Below are positions 41,042 to 50,712 of a stretch of 64,000 bases of DNA, piece by piece. The stretch comes from Spirosoma fluviale. GTDB lineage: Bacteria > Bacteroidota > Bacteroidia > Cytophagales > Spirosomataceae. The stretch covers positions 247,419-311,418 of the forward strand of contig NZ_OCNH01000006.1 in the NCBI RefSeq assembly GCF_900230225.1, given 5' to 3'. Position 1 is the first letter of the stretch. Every line of letters starts with the position of its first letter. Under the pieces are notes generated by a model. It was not told the origin of the DNA. It was given only the letters and a program-made list of their open reading frames with translations, and ran no database searches. A program made the position numbers and the translations under genes.

Positions 41042-41431
41042 TTAAAAAATGGTAATGGAAAAGGTTTGATAGCGTGTGTCTTTAGGTAGCGTCTTTTCCC
41101 AGGGGCGTACGTACTGGAAGCGTAATTTGACCTGCCCTTTTTTCACCGCTCTAAACGTAAACTGATCGGTTCCGGACCCTCCGTCGAGGTCATTGGCGGC
41201 TTTATAGTGCTTCGACATGAACATGAGATAAGCGCGGTCGGCAGGGCTGGCCAGTTGCCAGGTGTAGCCCGTACCAATGGACGAAGGGATAGCTATAACA
41301 AACACTTCGCCCTGCCTGACCCGCCTGACAGCGTCTTCCTGCGATACCAGATTTGTACAACTCAATACCATATGTAACAGCAGCCCGATTGTCATAACTG
41401 ATAAGAGCGAATGAGTCTTGGCCCGTAGCAT
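41042..41431 (-). CDS. Chagasin-family (I42) cysteine peptidase inhibitor, lipoprotein-like
   Basis: 129 residues with a hydrophobic leader ending MVLSCTN, a plausible lipobox. The three inhibitory loops of chagasin are recognisable: SIGTGYTWQL (consensus NPTTGY.W), GGSGTDQFTFRA (GxGG...F.F) and FQYVRPWEK (RPW). Chagasins block papain-type C1 peptidases. The C1 peptidase gene follows 27 bp downstream, so it may be the cognate target in the same operon (inference). Confidence 0.85.
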   Translation of the reverse strand: MLRAKTHSLLSVMTIGLLLHMVLSCTNLVSQEDAVRRVRQGEVFVIAIPSSIGTGYTWQLASPADRAYLMFMSKHYKAANDLDGGSGTDQFTFRAVKKGQVKLRFQYVRPWEKTLPKDTRYQTFSITIF

Positions 41432-41529
41432 CCGGTAGGATCGTGAGAGGAAAAGACGTGTTAATGTTGTTTCATGAGGTTAGTCGCGAACGCGTTGAGG
41501 GGTGGAAACACGCCGACCCCACTTTTACG

Positions 41530-41570
41530 AAAAAAGGGTCTTAACGTGACGAACGCTAAGACCCTTTTTC
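41530..41570 (-). terminator. Terminator after the TonB receptor gene
   Basis: GAAAAAAGGGTCTTA and TAAGACCCTTTTTC form a long stem with flanking A/T runs, between the TonB receptor stop and the inhibitor gene. Confidence 0.85.
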
Positions 41571-41631
41571 ATTTGAGTGGTGTCTGGTCCTGGAGCGCCA
41601 GCCCGGTCAGACCCGACACCACAGACATCGC

Positions 41632-44433
41632 TTAAAAATTTGCCGACAGGTTTACGAAATAATACCCGCCGTTGAACCCGAACTGGGTGGCACTTCGGCT
41701 GTAGACGAACCGCCCGAAAGATGAGTTGTCCAGCGCTGCGGCTCCGTACCGCTCCGGCGTTGGGTAGTTGGTTACGCGCAGCGGGTCAGGATAAATATCG
41801 AACAGGTTATTGGCCCCAACCGTCATGTTGAGGTTTTTCAGGATGCGGTACGACAAACTCAGGTCGGTGATGAGCTTCGGATTCTGAATCTCGTCGAGGG
41901 CGGGGTTGGCCGGGTCGTAGGCTTGTACCGTACCGAAGCGCGAGAAACGCAGCACGGCGCCAAACTTACGGAGCCGGTAGTTGAACGCTAGCTGTATTTT
42001 GCTCTTGGGCTGGGCCACCGTTAGCCGGGCGCTGTCCTGCCGGTTGAACAGGAAATTGCCGAAGGTGGCATCTGTTGGCACATTAGCAGGCCGCTGAATG
42101 TCGCCTACGAGTTTCGTCCGGTTGAAGTTGGCCGCCAGGGTTATGTCCAGCGTACCCGTTCTGAGTCGGGGGTTGGTGGCAATCACCACGTCGATTCCCT
42201 GCGTTTGGGTGTTTACCGCATTGGCAAAAAACTGGGCGCTGTTCACGTCCGTCTGCCCGGCCCCGTTCAGGATATTGGCCACGATCAAACCCGCCCCTGT
42301 CGTGCCGCGCGAAAACTGGTTGCTGTAAATAATCCGGTTGGTAATGTTGATCTGGTACGCATCGACCGTAACGCTCACGTTGGGCAACGGCCGCGAGGTG
42401 ATGCCGATGCTATAGTTGGTGGAACGTTCGGCACCCAGCGGAGGCACGCCAAAGGCCTGTGCAATGGGGCTGTCGTTGCGGAAGGTTCCCGTTTGGCGAG
42501 GTTCCAGGATGGTGCCGTTCGAGACGAAGACCGTGCTGATGGCGCTGAAATACCGCTGGTGCAGCGAAGGTGCCCGGAAGCCGTTGCTGATGGAGCCCCG
42601 CAGCGAGAACGCTTCACTGAACCGGTAACGGGCCGCTAGTTTCCCGGCGAGGTTCCCGCCAAAGTCACTGTAATATTCGTACCGACCAGCTGCGTTGAGC
42701 AGCAAACGGGTCGTCACGTCCGACTCCAGGTCGATGTAGCCGCCGTACACGTTCCGGGTGGCGTTGACCGCGTTGGCGGGCTGATAACCCGGAAACACCT
42801 GCGAGCCGCCGATCTGCCCCGATGTAGGACTGAAGTTGAGGTACGAAGCCGCTTCGCCGGGGTTGATCCGGTACTGGTCGTTGCGGTAGGTGAGGCCGGT
42901 GGCTACGTTAAAGGACGTCAGGCCCAGCTGCTTCCCGAAATCCTTGGCTGCACTCACATCGGCCGAGTTCTGGTAGAAGCTCAGCGTACCGGCATAGAAT
43001 GTAGTCGGGTTGTTGAACGTGCCCAGATACGCCAGCGACGCGTTGTTGGAGTTGGTTACGTCGAAGCGGAACGAGTTGCCGCCATACACGTTGCTGATGT
43101 CCCAGCGCCAGCCCTTCGTTTCGCCATTGACACCCACCATCAACGACTGGTCGTTGATGCTCGACTGAATATTAGGCAGGAATCCGTTCGGGTAAATGGC
43201 CGTGATTACCTGCGAGGTCTGGTACGGATAGCGGTAGAAACCGGCTGCCAGTCCGCGTCGGTAGTTGAGCCCGCCCGATGCGTAGAAACTGGCATTGCTG
43301 TTGGCAATCGGGACGCGGGCGTTCAGGAAGAAACCGGCGTTGTCGACGCGGGCGTTGCCCACCTGAAGGTTGTTTTTCAGGCTGAAATTGTTCTGCTGAA
43401 TCAGCCCCTGGTCCTGCTGATACAGGTTCTGCCGACGCGTTACGTAAGCTGCGGCACTTTCGCCCGTTTGCTGCCCTACGTTCCAGTTTACGTAAACCGG
43501 CCCGGTATAATCGCCCGCCCGGTTAGTGGCTCCCCGGTGGCGAAATTCACCCGTAAGGCTCAAAAAGCCTTTTTCGCCTATTTTGAAGCCATGGTTGATG
43601 CCAATCTGCGCCACCTGACCATCGCCTTTGTAGTACTGCCCCACCTGCGCATTGACCGTTGTGCCGGGCCGCTCTTTCAGCCGGAGATTAATAACGCCCG
43701 CAATGGCATCGGAACCATATTGCGAGGACGCGCCATCGCGCAGCACTTCAATCCGCTCAATCGCCGAACTCGGAATGGCGTTTAAATCCGTGCCGACAGA
43801 GCCACGACCAATGGTGCCGTTGATGTTGATAAGCGCCTGATTGTGCTGCCGTTTGCCGTTGAGCAGTACCAGCACCTGATCGGGGCCAAGTCCGCGCAGG
43901 GTAGCCGGGTCGATGTGGTCCGTACCATCCGACACGGTTTGGCGGGAGGAGTTGAAGGACGGAGCCACGAAGTTCAACTGCTGGGTCAAATCAATCTGGC
44001 CCGTTGCCTGTAAATCGCGCGACTGAATAACATCGACCGGGGCTACCGTTTCGGTGCTGGTCCGGGCCTGGGTCGAGCGCGATCCTACCACCACTACTTC
44101 ATTGAGACTTGCCAGCCCTTCCGCGAGTTTTACGCTCACGGTAGAAGTGTTTCCGGCGGTAACCTGAACCGGTATATTCTGGGTCGTGTAGCCCACAAAG
44201 CTGAAGCGGAGCGTATACGAACCCGGACTGACCGACACGCTGTAAAGCCCGTTGGCATCGGTAATGGCCCCGGCCGTCTGGCCGGTTACCAGCACCGAAA
44301 CACCCGGCAAACTGGCCCCCGTGGTGGCATCGGTTACCTGACCGCTAATTGTTTGAGCGTAGGTGGTAAACGCAATAAATAAGGTGAAAATACTGGCCAG
44401 AATCAGCCAGCGATGCGAGTATGTGTTTCTCAT
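41632..44433 (-). CDS. TonB-dependent receptor with carboxypeptidase-regulatory-like N-terminus
   Basis: About 933 residues from ATG 44433, where a signal peptide begins (MRNTYSHRWLILASIFTLFI). An Ig-like carboxypeptidase-D regulatory-like domain follows (SGQVTDATTGASLPGVSVLV), then a plug (LRGLGPDQVLVLLNGKRQHN, IERIEVLRDGASSQYGSDAI) and the beta-barrel, ending in a C-terminal FVNLSANF with terminal Phe. A standalone receptor with no SusD-like partner nearby, so a siderophore, cobalamin or similar ligand is as likely as a sugar. Confidence 0.92.
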   Translation of the reverse strand: MRNTYSHRWLILASIFTLFIAFTTYAQTISGQVTDATTGASLPGVSVLVTGQTAGAITDANGLYSVSVSPGSYTLRFSFVGYTTQNIPVQVTAGNTSTVSVKLAEGLASLNEVVVVGSRSTQARTSTETVAPVDVIQSRDLQATGQIDLTQQLNFVAPSFNSSRQTVSDGTDHIDPATLRGLGPDQVLVLLNGKRQHNQALININGTIGRGSVGTDLNAIPSSAIERIEVLRDGASSQYGSDAIAGVINLRLKERPGTTVNAQVGQYYKGDGQVAQIGINHGFKIGEKGFLSLTGEFRHRGATNRAGDYTGPVYVNWNVGQQTGESAAAYVTRRQNLYQQDQGLIQQNNFSLKNNLQVGNARVDNAGFFLNARVPIANSNASFYASGGLNYRRGLAAGFYRYPYQTSQVITAIYPNGFLPNIQSSINDQSLMVGVNGETKGWRWDISNVYGGNSFRFDVTNSNNASLAYLGTFNNPTTFYAGTLSFYQNSADVSAAKDFGKQLGLTSFNVATGLTYRNDQYRINPGEAASYLNFSPTSGQIGGSQVFPGYQPANAVNATRNVYGGYIDLESDVTTRLLLNAAGRYEYYSDFGGNLAGKLAARYRFSEAFSLRGSISNGFRAPSLHQRYFSAISTVFVSNGTILEPRQTGTFRNDSPIAQAFGVPPLGAERSTNYSIGITSRPLPNVSVTVDAYQINITNRIIYSNQFSRGTTGAGLIVANILNGAGQTDVNSAQFFANAVNTQTQGIDVVIATNPRLRTGTLDITLAANFNRTKLVGDIQRPANVPTDATFGNFLFNRQDSARLTVAQPKSKIQLAFNYRLRKFGAVLRFSRFGTVQAYDPANPALDEIQNPKLITDLSLSYRILKNLNMTVGANNLFDIYPDPLRVTNYPTPERYGAAALDNSSFGRFVYSRSATQFGFNGGYYFVNLSANF

Positions 44434-44816
44434 AGTTGAATAGCCGTGAGGGGTTGACGGCTGGTCACTTCGCGACGAATACCGTTGGGTACGGCGCAGG
44501 GACTCACCAGCCTCACTCTGCTGACAACTGCTTTGCAATCCTTTTTCTTTTGTTACGGTTGATTATTTAGCCAGTGGGACAGGTTTCAGGGGGTATTTCC
44601 TCGGGTCTGACTACAGCTTTAGGCACGGTGTGGCGACGATAAGTTGACCCTTATTGAGCGGAAACTACCCCAAATCCTCACAAGAAGACCATTCGGGTCT
44701 GCTGTTTAATCAAACCTTATGGTTGGTGGGTTAATCCCAGACAGTCAGTTATTGACTATTTATTTTCTCCCTATTTTCATTCTCGATTAATTTGCAGTTT
44801 TTTATAAGTTAGTCCA
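44434..44816. other. Divergent intergenic region, no gene seen
   Basis: 383 bp between the TonB receptor (minus) and the PAS kinase (plus). AT-rich towards the kinase. I see no palindrome, repeat or small gene I can support. Confidence 0.6.
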
Positions 44817-47003
44817 TTGAAGAAGTATAATTTAACTGACGATTACCCTTTTCTCTCGGGAGGGGGTGAAATGGGTGAACTCACCCGGCAGTTCGATTGG
44901 TCGACCACAACACTGGGCGCGCCTGAGCAATGGCCGCAGAGTTTACGGACAACGGTGAGTATCCTCCTCAACTCCCGGTTTCCAATGCTCTTGTGGTGGG
45001 GCAAGTCGCTGATTCAGTTTTACAACGATGCGTACCGCCCCAGTTTGGGCAACAATGGTAAACACCCCGGTGCGCTCGGAAAAGCCGGTGAGTTATACTG
45101 GCCCGAAACATGGCCCGTTATCAAGCCCCTGATCGATCAGGTTCTCGACGGGGGCGAGGCCGTCTGGAGCGAAGACCAGCTGATCCCGATCTACCGCAAC
45201 GGTCGGCTGGATGAAGCTTACTGGACGTTTTGCTACAGTCCCGTGAAAGATGAATCGGACCAGGTGGCGGGCGTGCTGGTGACCTGTACCGAAACCACCA
45301 ATCAGCTCAAAATGGTCAGTCAGTTGAAGCTGTCTGAACAACGGTTTCAGAACCTGATCCGGGAAGCCTCCGTGGGTATTGTTGTACTGACCGGTCTGGA
45401 CATGCGGGTGGAAGTGGTCAATAAAGCGTATGCCCAACTCATTGACCGCACGTCCGAGCAATTACTCGGCAAACCTATTTTTGAGAGTATACCGGAAGCT
45501 GAGGCTGTTTTTGGCCCCATTATAAAGCAGGTGCGGCAAACTGGCGAGCCACTTTACCTCTATGGGCATCCTTACCACATCTATACCAAAGACGGTATAA
45601 AAGAAGCTTTTCTCAATCTGACTTACCAGCCCTATCGGGAGCAGAATGGTACTATTACGGGCGTTATGGTGCTCTGTCAGGATGTGACCGAGCAGGTAAT
45701 GGACCGCCAGAAAGTTGAAGAAAGTCGTGCGCAACTGGCCCAGTCTCTCAACGAGCAGCAGAAACTGATCGGCATCCTCGATGTTAGCAATGAATTTATT
45801 GGCATGACAGGCCTGGATGGGTCGGTTCAATACGTTAACCCCGCAGCGTTACGGATGCTGGGGTGGGATACCATCGAGGGAAAAACAATATGGGATATGT
45901 TGTATGAGGAAGATTGGGGAGCCGCCCGGAAAATCCTTGCCGAACTGCTGCATACAGGCCGTACCTCGTATGAGTTTCGGTTCAAGAATGCCAAAAAGGG
46001 TGAACCGTTCTGGCTGCAATGGAACGCAGTGGTCAATAAAAATGAAACGACCCGCGAAGTTATTGGTTTTGCAACCGTGAGTCAGGACATTACCCAGCAA
46101 CGAAAAGTGCAGCAGGCACTGCTGGAAAGTGAGGAACGTTACCGCCGGTTGTCAGCCCATCTGGAGCTGGAGGTTTATGAGCGTACCAGCGAGCTGGCCA
46201 GTGTAAACGAAGAACTGGCTGCAGCCAATGAAGAACTGGCAACTTCCAACGAAGAGCTAACCGAGTCTAACGAACTATTGATGCGGTCGAACAATAATCT
46301 CGAACAGTTTGCCTACGTGGCCAGCCACGATTTGCAGGAGCCTCTTCGAAAGATTCAGCAGTTTGGCGATTTGCTGAAAGACCAGTGCCGGGCCGAGTTA
46401 GGCACCGGCGTTATGTATCTGGAACGTATGCAGTCGGCAGCGGGCCGGATGTCTACGTTGATCCGGGATTTGCTGAGCTTCTCCCGCATCTCTACCGGGC
46501 AGGCCAGTACGGTAACCGTTTCCTTAGCCAATGTGGTGGAAACCGTACTGATCGATCTCGACTTACGCATCCAAGAAACAGGGGCGGTCATTGAGGTCGA
46601 CGACTTGCCTACCATCCAGGGCGACCGGTCGCAACTGGAGCAACTCTTCCAGAATCTGCTGAGTAACGCCCTGAAATTCCGGGATGCCGAACGTAGGCCC
46701 CAAGTTGGCATCTGGCTTCAGACGGTGCCCATTAACCAATTGCCGCTGTTGGTGAGGCCCGCCCGTACGGCCAAAAATTACTACCGTATTGACGTAGCCG
46801 ACAACGGCATCGGTTTCGATGAAAAGTACGTGGATCGCATTTTTCAGGTTTTTCAACGCTTGCATGGCAAGAGTGAGTTTGCCGGAACGGGGGTTGGTCT
46901 GGCTATCTGCCAAAAAGTGGTAGCAAATCACGGGGGCGATATCACTGCAACAAGTCGGCCGGGAGCAGGGGCTACCTTTAGCGTATACCTTCCCGTAGTT
47001 TAA
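44817..47003 (+). CDS. PAS-domain sensor histidine kinase
   Basis: 728 residues, soluble. The conserved opening YPFLSGGGEMGELTRQFDWS argues for a start at TTG 44817 rather than the later ATG 44871. A first PAS-like sensor (about 20-160), then PAS domains at about 170-300 and 320-430, a heptad-rich linker (SVNEELAAANEELATSNEEL) and the HisKA-type box FAYVASHDLQEPLRKIQQFG. The ATPase has LFQNLLSNALKFRD, DVADNGIGFDE and GTGVGLAICQKVV. This phytochrome-like kinase class is expanded in Cytophagales. No adjacent regulator. Confidence 0.88.
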   Translation: MKKYNLTDDYPFLSGGGEMGELTRQFDWSTTTLGAPEQWPQSLRTTVSILLNSRFPMLLWWGKSLIQFYNDAYRPSLGNNGKHPGALGKAGELYWPETWPVIKPLIDQVLDGGEAVWSEDQLIPIYRNGRLDEAYWTFCYSPVKDESDQVAGVLVTCTETTNQLKMVSQLKLSEQRFQNLIREASVGIVVLTGLDMRVEVVNKAYAQLIDRTSEQLLGKPIFESIPEAEAVFGPIIKQVRQTGEPLYLYGHPYHIYTKDGIKEAFLNLTYQPYREQNGTITGVMVLCQDVTEQVMDRQKVEESRAQLAQSLNEQQKLIGILDVSNEFIGMTGLDGSVQYVNPAALRMLGWDTIEGKTIWDMLYEEDWGAARKILAELLHTGRTSYEFRFKNAKKGEPFWLQWNAVVNKNETTREVIGFATVSQDITQQRKVQQALLESEERYRRLSAHLELEVYERTSELASVNEELAAANEELATSNEELTESNELLMRSNNNLEQFAYVASHDLQEPLRKIQQFGDLLKDQCRAELGTGVMYLERMQSAAGRMSTLIRDLLSFSRISTGQASTVTVSLANVVETVLIDLDLRIQETGAVIEVDDLPTIQGDRSQLEQLFQNLLSNALKFRDAERRPQVGIWLQTVPINQLPLLVRPARTAKNYYRIDVADNGIGFDEKYVDRIFQVFQRLHGKSEFAGTGVGLAICQKVVANHGGDITATSRPGAGATFSVYLPVV

Positions 47004-47026
47004 CGATACCGCCATGCAGGAGCGAC

Positions 47027-48352
47027 CTAGGCCCGCAGGTGGCTTTCAATGGGTTTCGGCTGGCGGGTTAAACTGGAGCCGGGTTGCAGAACATCCAGCT
47101 TCTGCCGGAGCTTTTGTGCCGTGCAAAACGCTAAAATAAAGCAAAGCCCAATGGTCGATACGGTGAGTATCCGGAAATGTTGCAGTACATCGTACGGATA
47201 CCGGCCCATGAGGTCACTCGAAATGAACGGGGTAAAAACAAGCGCATTGACAGCAAAAATAGTCAGGAGAAGGTACCGGTTTTGACTCTTTATCCGGAAT
47301 GAGACAAGCAGGTAATACACCAGATAAATAATGGCGGGAGCTATGTAAAGAAAGGCGTATTTCTGCTGATGCGGAAACAATAACGGGGTGACCAGAAACA
47401 GGTACGAACACTCCCAAACCGTCTGAAGTTTATTTGTATTCCGTTTGAACGGAAGGCTTCTGAGAAAATACAGGGTTACGGCTACAAAAACCAGCCGGAT
47501 AAGGTTGGTGACGAACACTGCCTGATCGGCCGTGAGGCTTAGGAAATTCCGGTCTATATTGATTTTGTTGTGCGTTTCGGTCAGGTAAACGGGAATCAAA
47601 CTAACCAGACTATGGGTGCCTAAATCGGCTTCGATGGAGTTTTCTGCATTTCCCGGATTGATAACGAGCCACCATTCTTTCAACAGAAAGGTGTTGAACT
47701 CAAACCCGAAAACGAGGGCAGGAGCGATCAGGAAGAAACCAAAGAACAGCAGGGTGTAGGCAAAGCCCGTGAAGTACCGTCGGTAAATCAGGTACGGTAA
47801 AAAAATAAGGGGTAATAGCTTGGTTGTGCAGGCAAACCCGAACAATATTCCTCCAACGACCGGGCGGTTTCTCTCAAAAAGGGCCAGGCTTTCCAATGTC
47901 GCCCACATTAGAAAAATGGTCATCTGGATCATTGAATAGTTGTACAGCAAAAAACGTAGCGACAAAAAGAAAACGACGAATATCCAGATTTTGGTTTCTT
48001 TCTGCGTCAACACCGTTACGTTCAAATACCGGGTCGTCAACAGCCATATTCTGTACAAAAGAAAGGTCGACAACAGCAGCCACGCTACCTCGGGAATCAC
48101 AAAAGGGAGGTAGCTGAACGGCAGTAATACCAGCGCAAAGAATGGGCTGTAATAGTATTGAAGTCCTTTGGCAAATGGGGGACGATAGATATTCTGATGC
48201 CCGGCCAGTTTATGCCCGGCATCTAAAAATACATCGAAATCGCCACCTTGTACGGCGCAGAAAAGGCAGTAAGCCAGAATTATAGTAGCTACGAGTATCG
48301 CTGAAGTGGAGTATCTCGGCGATTGCTTACCTGATAGGCTCGATGCCGTCAT
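47027..48352 (-). CDS. GT87-like (DUF2029) membrane glycosyltransferase
   Basis: 441 residues with about ten hydrophobic segments. The first loop holds the acidic GGDFDVFLDAGHKLAG and YRPPFAKGLQYYYSPFFALV, as in polyprenyl-phosphate-mannose-dependent GT-C enzymes of GT87. FGFACTTKLLPLIFLPYLIY is another family-like stretch. It would transfer a sugar from a lipid carrier on the outer face of the membrane. Acceptor unknown. Confidence 0.8.
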   Translation of the reverse strand: MTASSLSGKQSPRYSTSAILVATIILAYCLFCAVQGGDFDVFLDAGHKLAGHQNIYRPPFAKGLQYYYSPFFALVLLPFSYLPFVIPEVAWLLLSTFLLYRIWLLTTRYLNVTVLTQKETKIWIFVVFFLSLRFLLYNYSMIQMTIFLMWATLESLALFERNRPVVGGILFGFACTTKLLPLIFLPYLIYRRYFTGFAYTLLFFGFFLIAPALVFGFEFNTFLLKEWWLVINPGNAENSIEADLGTHSLVSLIPVYLTETHNKINIDRNFLSLTADQAVFVTNLIRLVFVAVTLYFLRSLPFKRNTNKLQTVWECSYLFLVTPLLFPHQQKYAFLYIAPAIIYLVYYLLVSFRIKSQNRYLLLTIFAVNALVFTPFISSDLMGRYPYDVLQHFRILTVSTIGLCFILAFCTAQKLRQKLDVLQPGSSLTRQPKPIESHLRA

Positions 48353-48481
48353 GGTTGTGAAATGAATTTTTTAACGTTGAGTAGTACTGGCACCTAATTA
48401 TACAGTAGACAAAATAAACATATTTCATGTGTATTGTTTCTATGTTTATAGGGCTACTTGGTTAATTGGGTTTTTTTAACT

Positions 48482-48511
48482 GGGGTGTCGGTTTTAAGAA
48501 ACTGACACCTC
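48482..48511 (-). terminator. Terminator after the NUDIX gene
   Basis: GGTGTCGGTTT and AAACTGACACC pair (one mismatch) just beyond the NUDIX stop, with TTTTTT on the minus-strand exit side near 48471-48476. Confidence 0.65.
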
Positions 48512-48524
48512 ACGAAACCCATCA

Positions 48525-49211
48525 TCAGCCGGGCAGCTTCTTCATCGTTTCGAAATCACCCACTTTTTGCAGGTACTGCAAGTGGCTCATCACGCCATGA
48601 ATATTGCTAACCAGCCCATGCGCTTCGGGGAAGGTGGCGATGTACAATTGCGTATGCTCATTCTCTCCTTCGGCCCCCGTCGATTTGTCGTTCATGGCCT
48701 GAATATCGGCCAGCGACATCCATCGTTCGAGGTAAAAGAAGTGCAGAGCTTCGTCGCTGGTGGCGGTGGCCGAGTAGAGTGGCTTGTTGAAGAGTGGAGT
48801 CAACTCCGATGGGTCAACGTCCAGTTGGGCCTCTTCGCCCAGTTCCCGCGCGGCCACTTCAATGGGCGACGGGTCTTCCTCATCGATCATCCCGGCGGGG
48901 TGTTCGTAGGTGAAGTCGCCGTTGCAGATGCGCCGTTGTTTCACCAGCAGCACGTATTTCTCGTTCGTCTCTTCGGCAATCAGGACAACCAGCATCGAAA
49001 CGGCATCGCCTTTCAGAAAGCAGATTGGGTTAAGGGTAGTGACTTCCGGGGGGGTGGCATCCAGATCGAGCAGGGCGTACAAAATGCTGCCGTCCTTCTG
49101 CGCCCGATGAATGTACAGCGGGTTGATGTGGTTAATGGCAATCTGGTTGTTCAGCAATTGAGACCGCCAGTTTTTGTACTTCGTTGCGTCGTTGAGTTGT
49201 TGGGAATCCAT
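48525..49211 (-). CDS. NUDIX hydrolase
   Basis: 228 residues. The Nudix box is complete: AGMIDEEDPSPIEVAARELG followed by EEAQLDV. An N-terminal region of about 70 residues and the LLVKQRRICNGDFTYEHPAG strand before the box resemble ADP-ribose pyrophosphatase-type members. Cytosolic. It would clear a nucleoside-diphosphate-linked metabolite; exact substrate unknown. Confidence 0.9.
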   Translation of the reverse strand: MDSQQLNDATKYKNWRSQLLNNQIAINHINPLYIHRAQKDGSILYALLDLDATPPEVTTLNPICFLKGDAVSMLVVLIAEETNEKYVLLVKQRRICNGDFTYEHPAGMIDEEDPSPIEVAARELGEEAQLDVDPSELTPLFNKPLYSATATSDEALHFFYLERWMSLADIQAMNDKSTGAEGENEHTQLYIATFPEAHGLVSNIHGVMSHLQYLQKVGDFETMKKLPG

Positions 49212-49226
49212 TGGTAGTCAAATTAA

Positions 49227-49255
49227 GTACCCGACAGCATCTTGCTGTCGGGTAC
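49227..49255 (-). terminator. Perfect hairpin between two minus-strand genes
   Basis: GTACCCGACAGCA, TCT loop and TGCTGTCGGGTAC. A 13-bp stem just after the lipoprotein stop and before the NUDIX start, so it probably separates their transcripts. Confidence 0.75.
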
Positions 49256-49267
49256 AGGCCACGAAAA

Positions 49268-49639
49268 TCAGGGCTGCTGGCTGAGGAAAATCTTGGCTGA
49301 GTCGGAGCGGAGCGTGAATCCTTTATCTATTTTCTCGATGGAATACCCTTTTTTGTCGATGTACAGACTGTCCTGTTGAACCCTCCAGGTGAAAGGCGTA
49401 TCTCTCGATACCATGCCCATCTGTAGGTGATTCATGCCTTTGCCGTCTTTGCCAAAGCTATAGACGGCCCTGGAACCCATCAGGTTGGCGAGATTGGTAC
49501 TGTCGATGCCTTTCGTTGAATCAATATTATACGTAGCCGCAAACTGCTTGCTGACGAAATCAATATCCCGGGTACCGGTTTTGCAACTGCTGAGCAAACC
49601 CAGACAAAGGATTCCCGTTCTGATTGACCAATAATTCAT
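49268..49639 (-). CDS. Small lipoprotein of unknown function
   Basis: 123 residues. Leader MNYWSIRTGILCLGLLSSCK gives a lipobox LSSC. The mature domain is beta-rich (AVYSFGKDGKGMNHLQMGMV, TWRVQQDSLYIDKKGYSIEK) and resembles the small lipocalin-like DUF proteins found in Bacteroidota, but I cannot name it. Confidence 0.7.
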   Translation of the reverse strand: MNYWSIRTGILCLGLLSSCKTGTRDIDFVSKQFAATYNIDSTKGIDSTNLANLMGSRAVYSFGKDGKGMNHLQMGMVSRDTPFTWRVQQDSLYIDKKGYSIEKIDKGFTLRSDSAKIFLSQQP

Positions 49640-49687
49640 AGAGTGATTGATTTTAAGATAATAAGGCGATGTCAGTGCTAAAGTTGC

Positions 49688-50668
49688 TTATAGACTGGCA
49701 TAACTCGGCCTCAATAGATCAGGCAGTACATACTGGCCGAAATCGTCGATAAATCGTTCGTGTTCAAGGTTAACATTGTGCAGAAAAAGCTGTTCAAAAC
49801 CCAGGTCGATATACCCCTGTAACCACGCCATATGCTGGCTTGTATTCGCCGAAATGTTGACCATCTTATCGACTTCGGCCAGATTGACGAGTTCACCGGC
49901 CATATCGAACTGCTCGGGTCGGCGGAGGTCGGTGAGCATCCCGTTCGGGAAAATGTTGCCTCGCCATTGGTCGTAGGCCCCTGCCCGGGCGCTTTCCAGG
50001 GTATTGGCGTAGGAAAGCTGTACCTTCAAATGCATCGGTTTACCCACGCCACCCCCTCGCCGGAAGGCATCAACAACTTCCCGGAGCTGATCGAGTGGCT
50101 GCGATATAGTTAGTAAGCCATCGGCCCAACTCCCCACCCATTCGGCGGTTTTGCTGGTTACAGCGGCACCGAACAGCAGCGGTTTTACGGCAGGTCGGGT
50201 ATACAGTGTCGCTTCCTCAACCGTTACCAGCCCCTTGTGCGTGACGGTTTCGCCGTCCCACAACGCCCGGATAATGTCGACGCATTCTTTCAGACGGGCG
50301 TTCCGGTCGGCTTTAGCGGGCCATTTGTCGCCGGTGATGGCTTCGTTGAGGGCTTGCCCGGTACCCATCGCCACCCAGAATCGCTCCGGAAACATGTCGG
50401 CTAGGGTAGCGGCTGCCTGGGCAATAATGGCCGGGTGGTACCGCTGGCCGGGGGCGTTGACTACCCCGAACGACAGTGAGGTGGCCTGTAAAGCCGCACC
50501 CAGCCATGACCAGGCAAAGCCGCTTTCGCCCTGGCGGTTGCTCCAGGGATGAAAATGGTCGGACGAGGAGCCCGCCGTAAAACCCGCCTGCTGTGCCCGC
50601 TGAACATAGTCCAGTAAGGTGCTGGGTTTGAATTGCTCGTGCGATGCGTGATAGCCTATTTTTAACAT
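49688..50668 (-). CDS. LLM-class flavin oxidoreductase, TIGR03885-like
   Basis: About 326 residues from ATG 50668 (MLKIGYHASHEQFKPSTLLD). The luciferase-like barrel shows SSSDHFHPWSNRQGESGFAW, FWVAMGTGQALNEAITGDKW and PLLFGAAVTSKTAEWVGSWA. The start and length match the non-F420 flavin group TIGR03885 rather than true F420 enzymes. It lies 45 bp downstream of the TreY-MalQ gene on the same strand and may be the last gene of that operon. Confidence 0.88.
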   Translation of the reverse strand: MLKIGYHASHEQFKPSTLLDYVQRAQQAGFTAGSSSDHFHPWSNRQGESGFAWSWLGAALQATSLSFGVVNAPGQRYHPAIIAQAAATLADMFPERFWVAMGTGQALNEAITGDKWPAKADRNARLKECVDIIRALWDGETVTHKGLVTVEEATLYTRPAVKPLLFGAAVTSKTAEWVGSWADGLLTISQPLDQLREVVDAFRRGGGVGKPMHLKVQLSYANTLESARAGAYDQWRGNIFPNGMLTDLRRPEQFDMAGELVNLAEVDKMVNISANTSQHMAWLQGYIDLGFEQLFLHNVNLEHERFIDDFGQYVLPDLLRPSYASL

Positions 50669-50712
50669 AACGTTGTGTATGAGGTAAATACGATCAGGTA
50701 AGTGCCGGACAA

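Noticed and set aside
49688..50668. Evidence for coenzyme F420 use (LLM oxidoreductase and the F420-reductase-like protein at 30289)
   Set aside because: Both families have members in bacteria lacking F420 and no F420 biosynthesis gene is visible.
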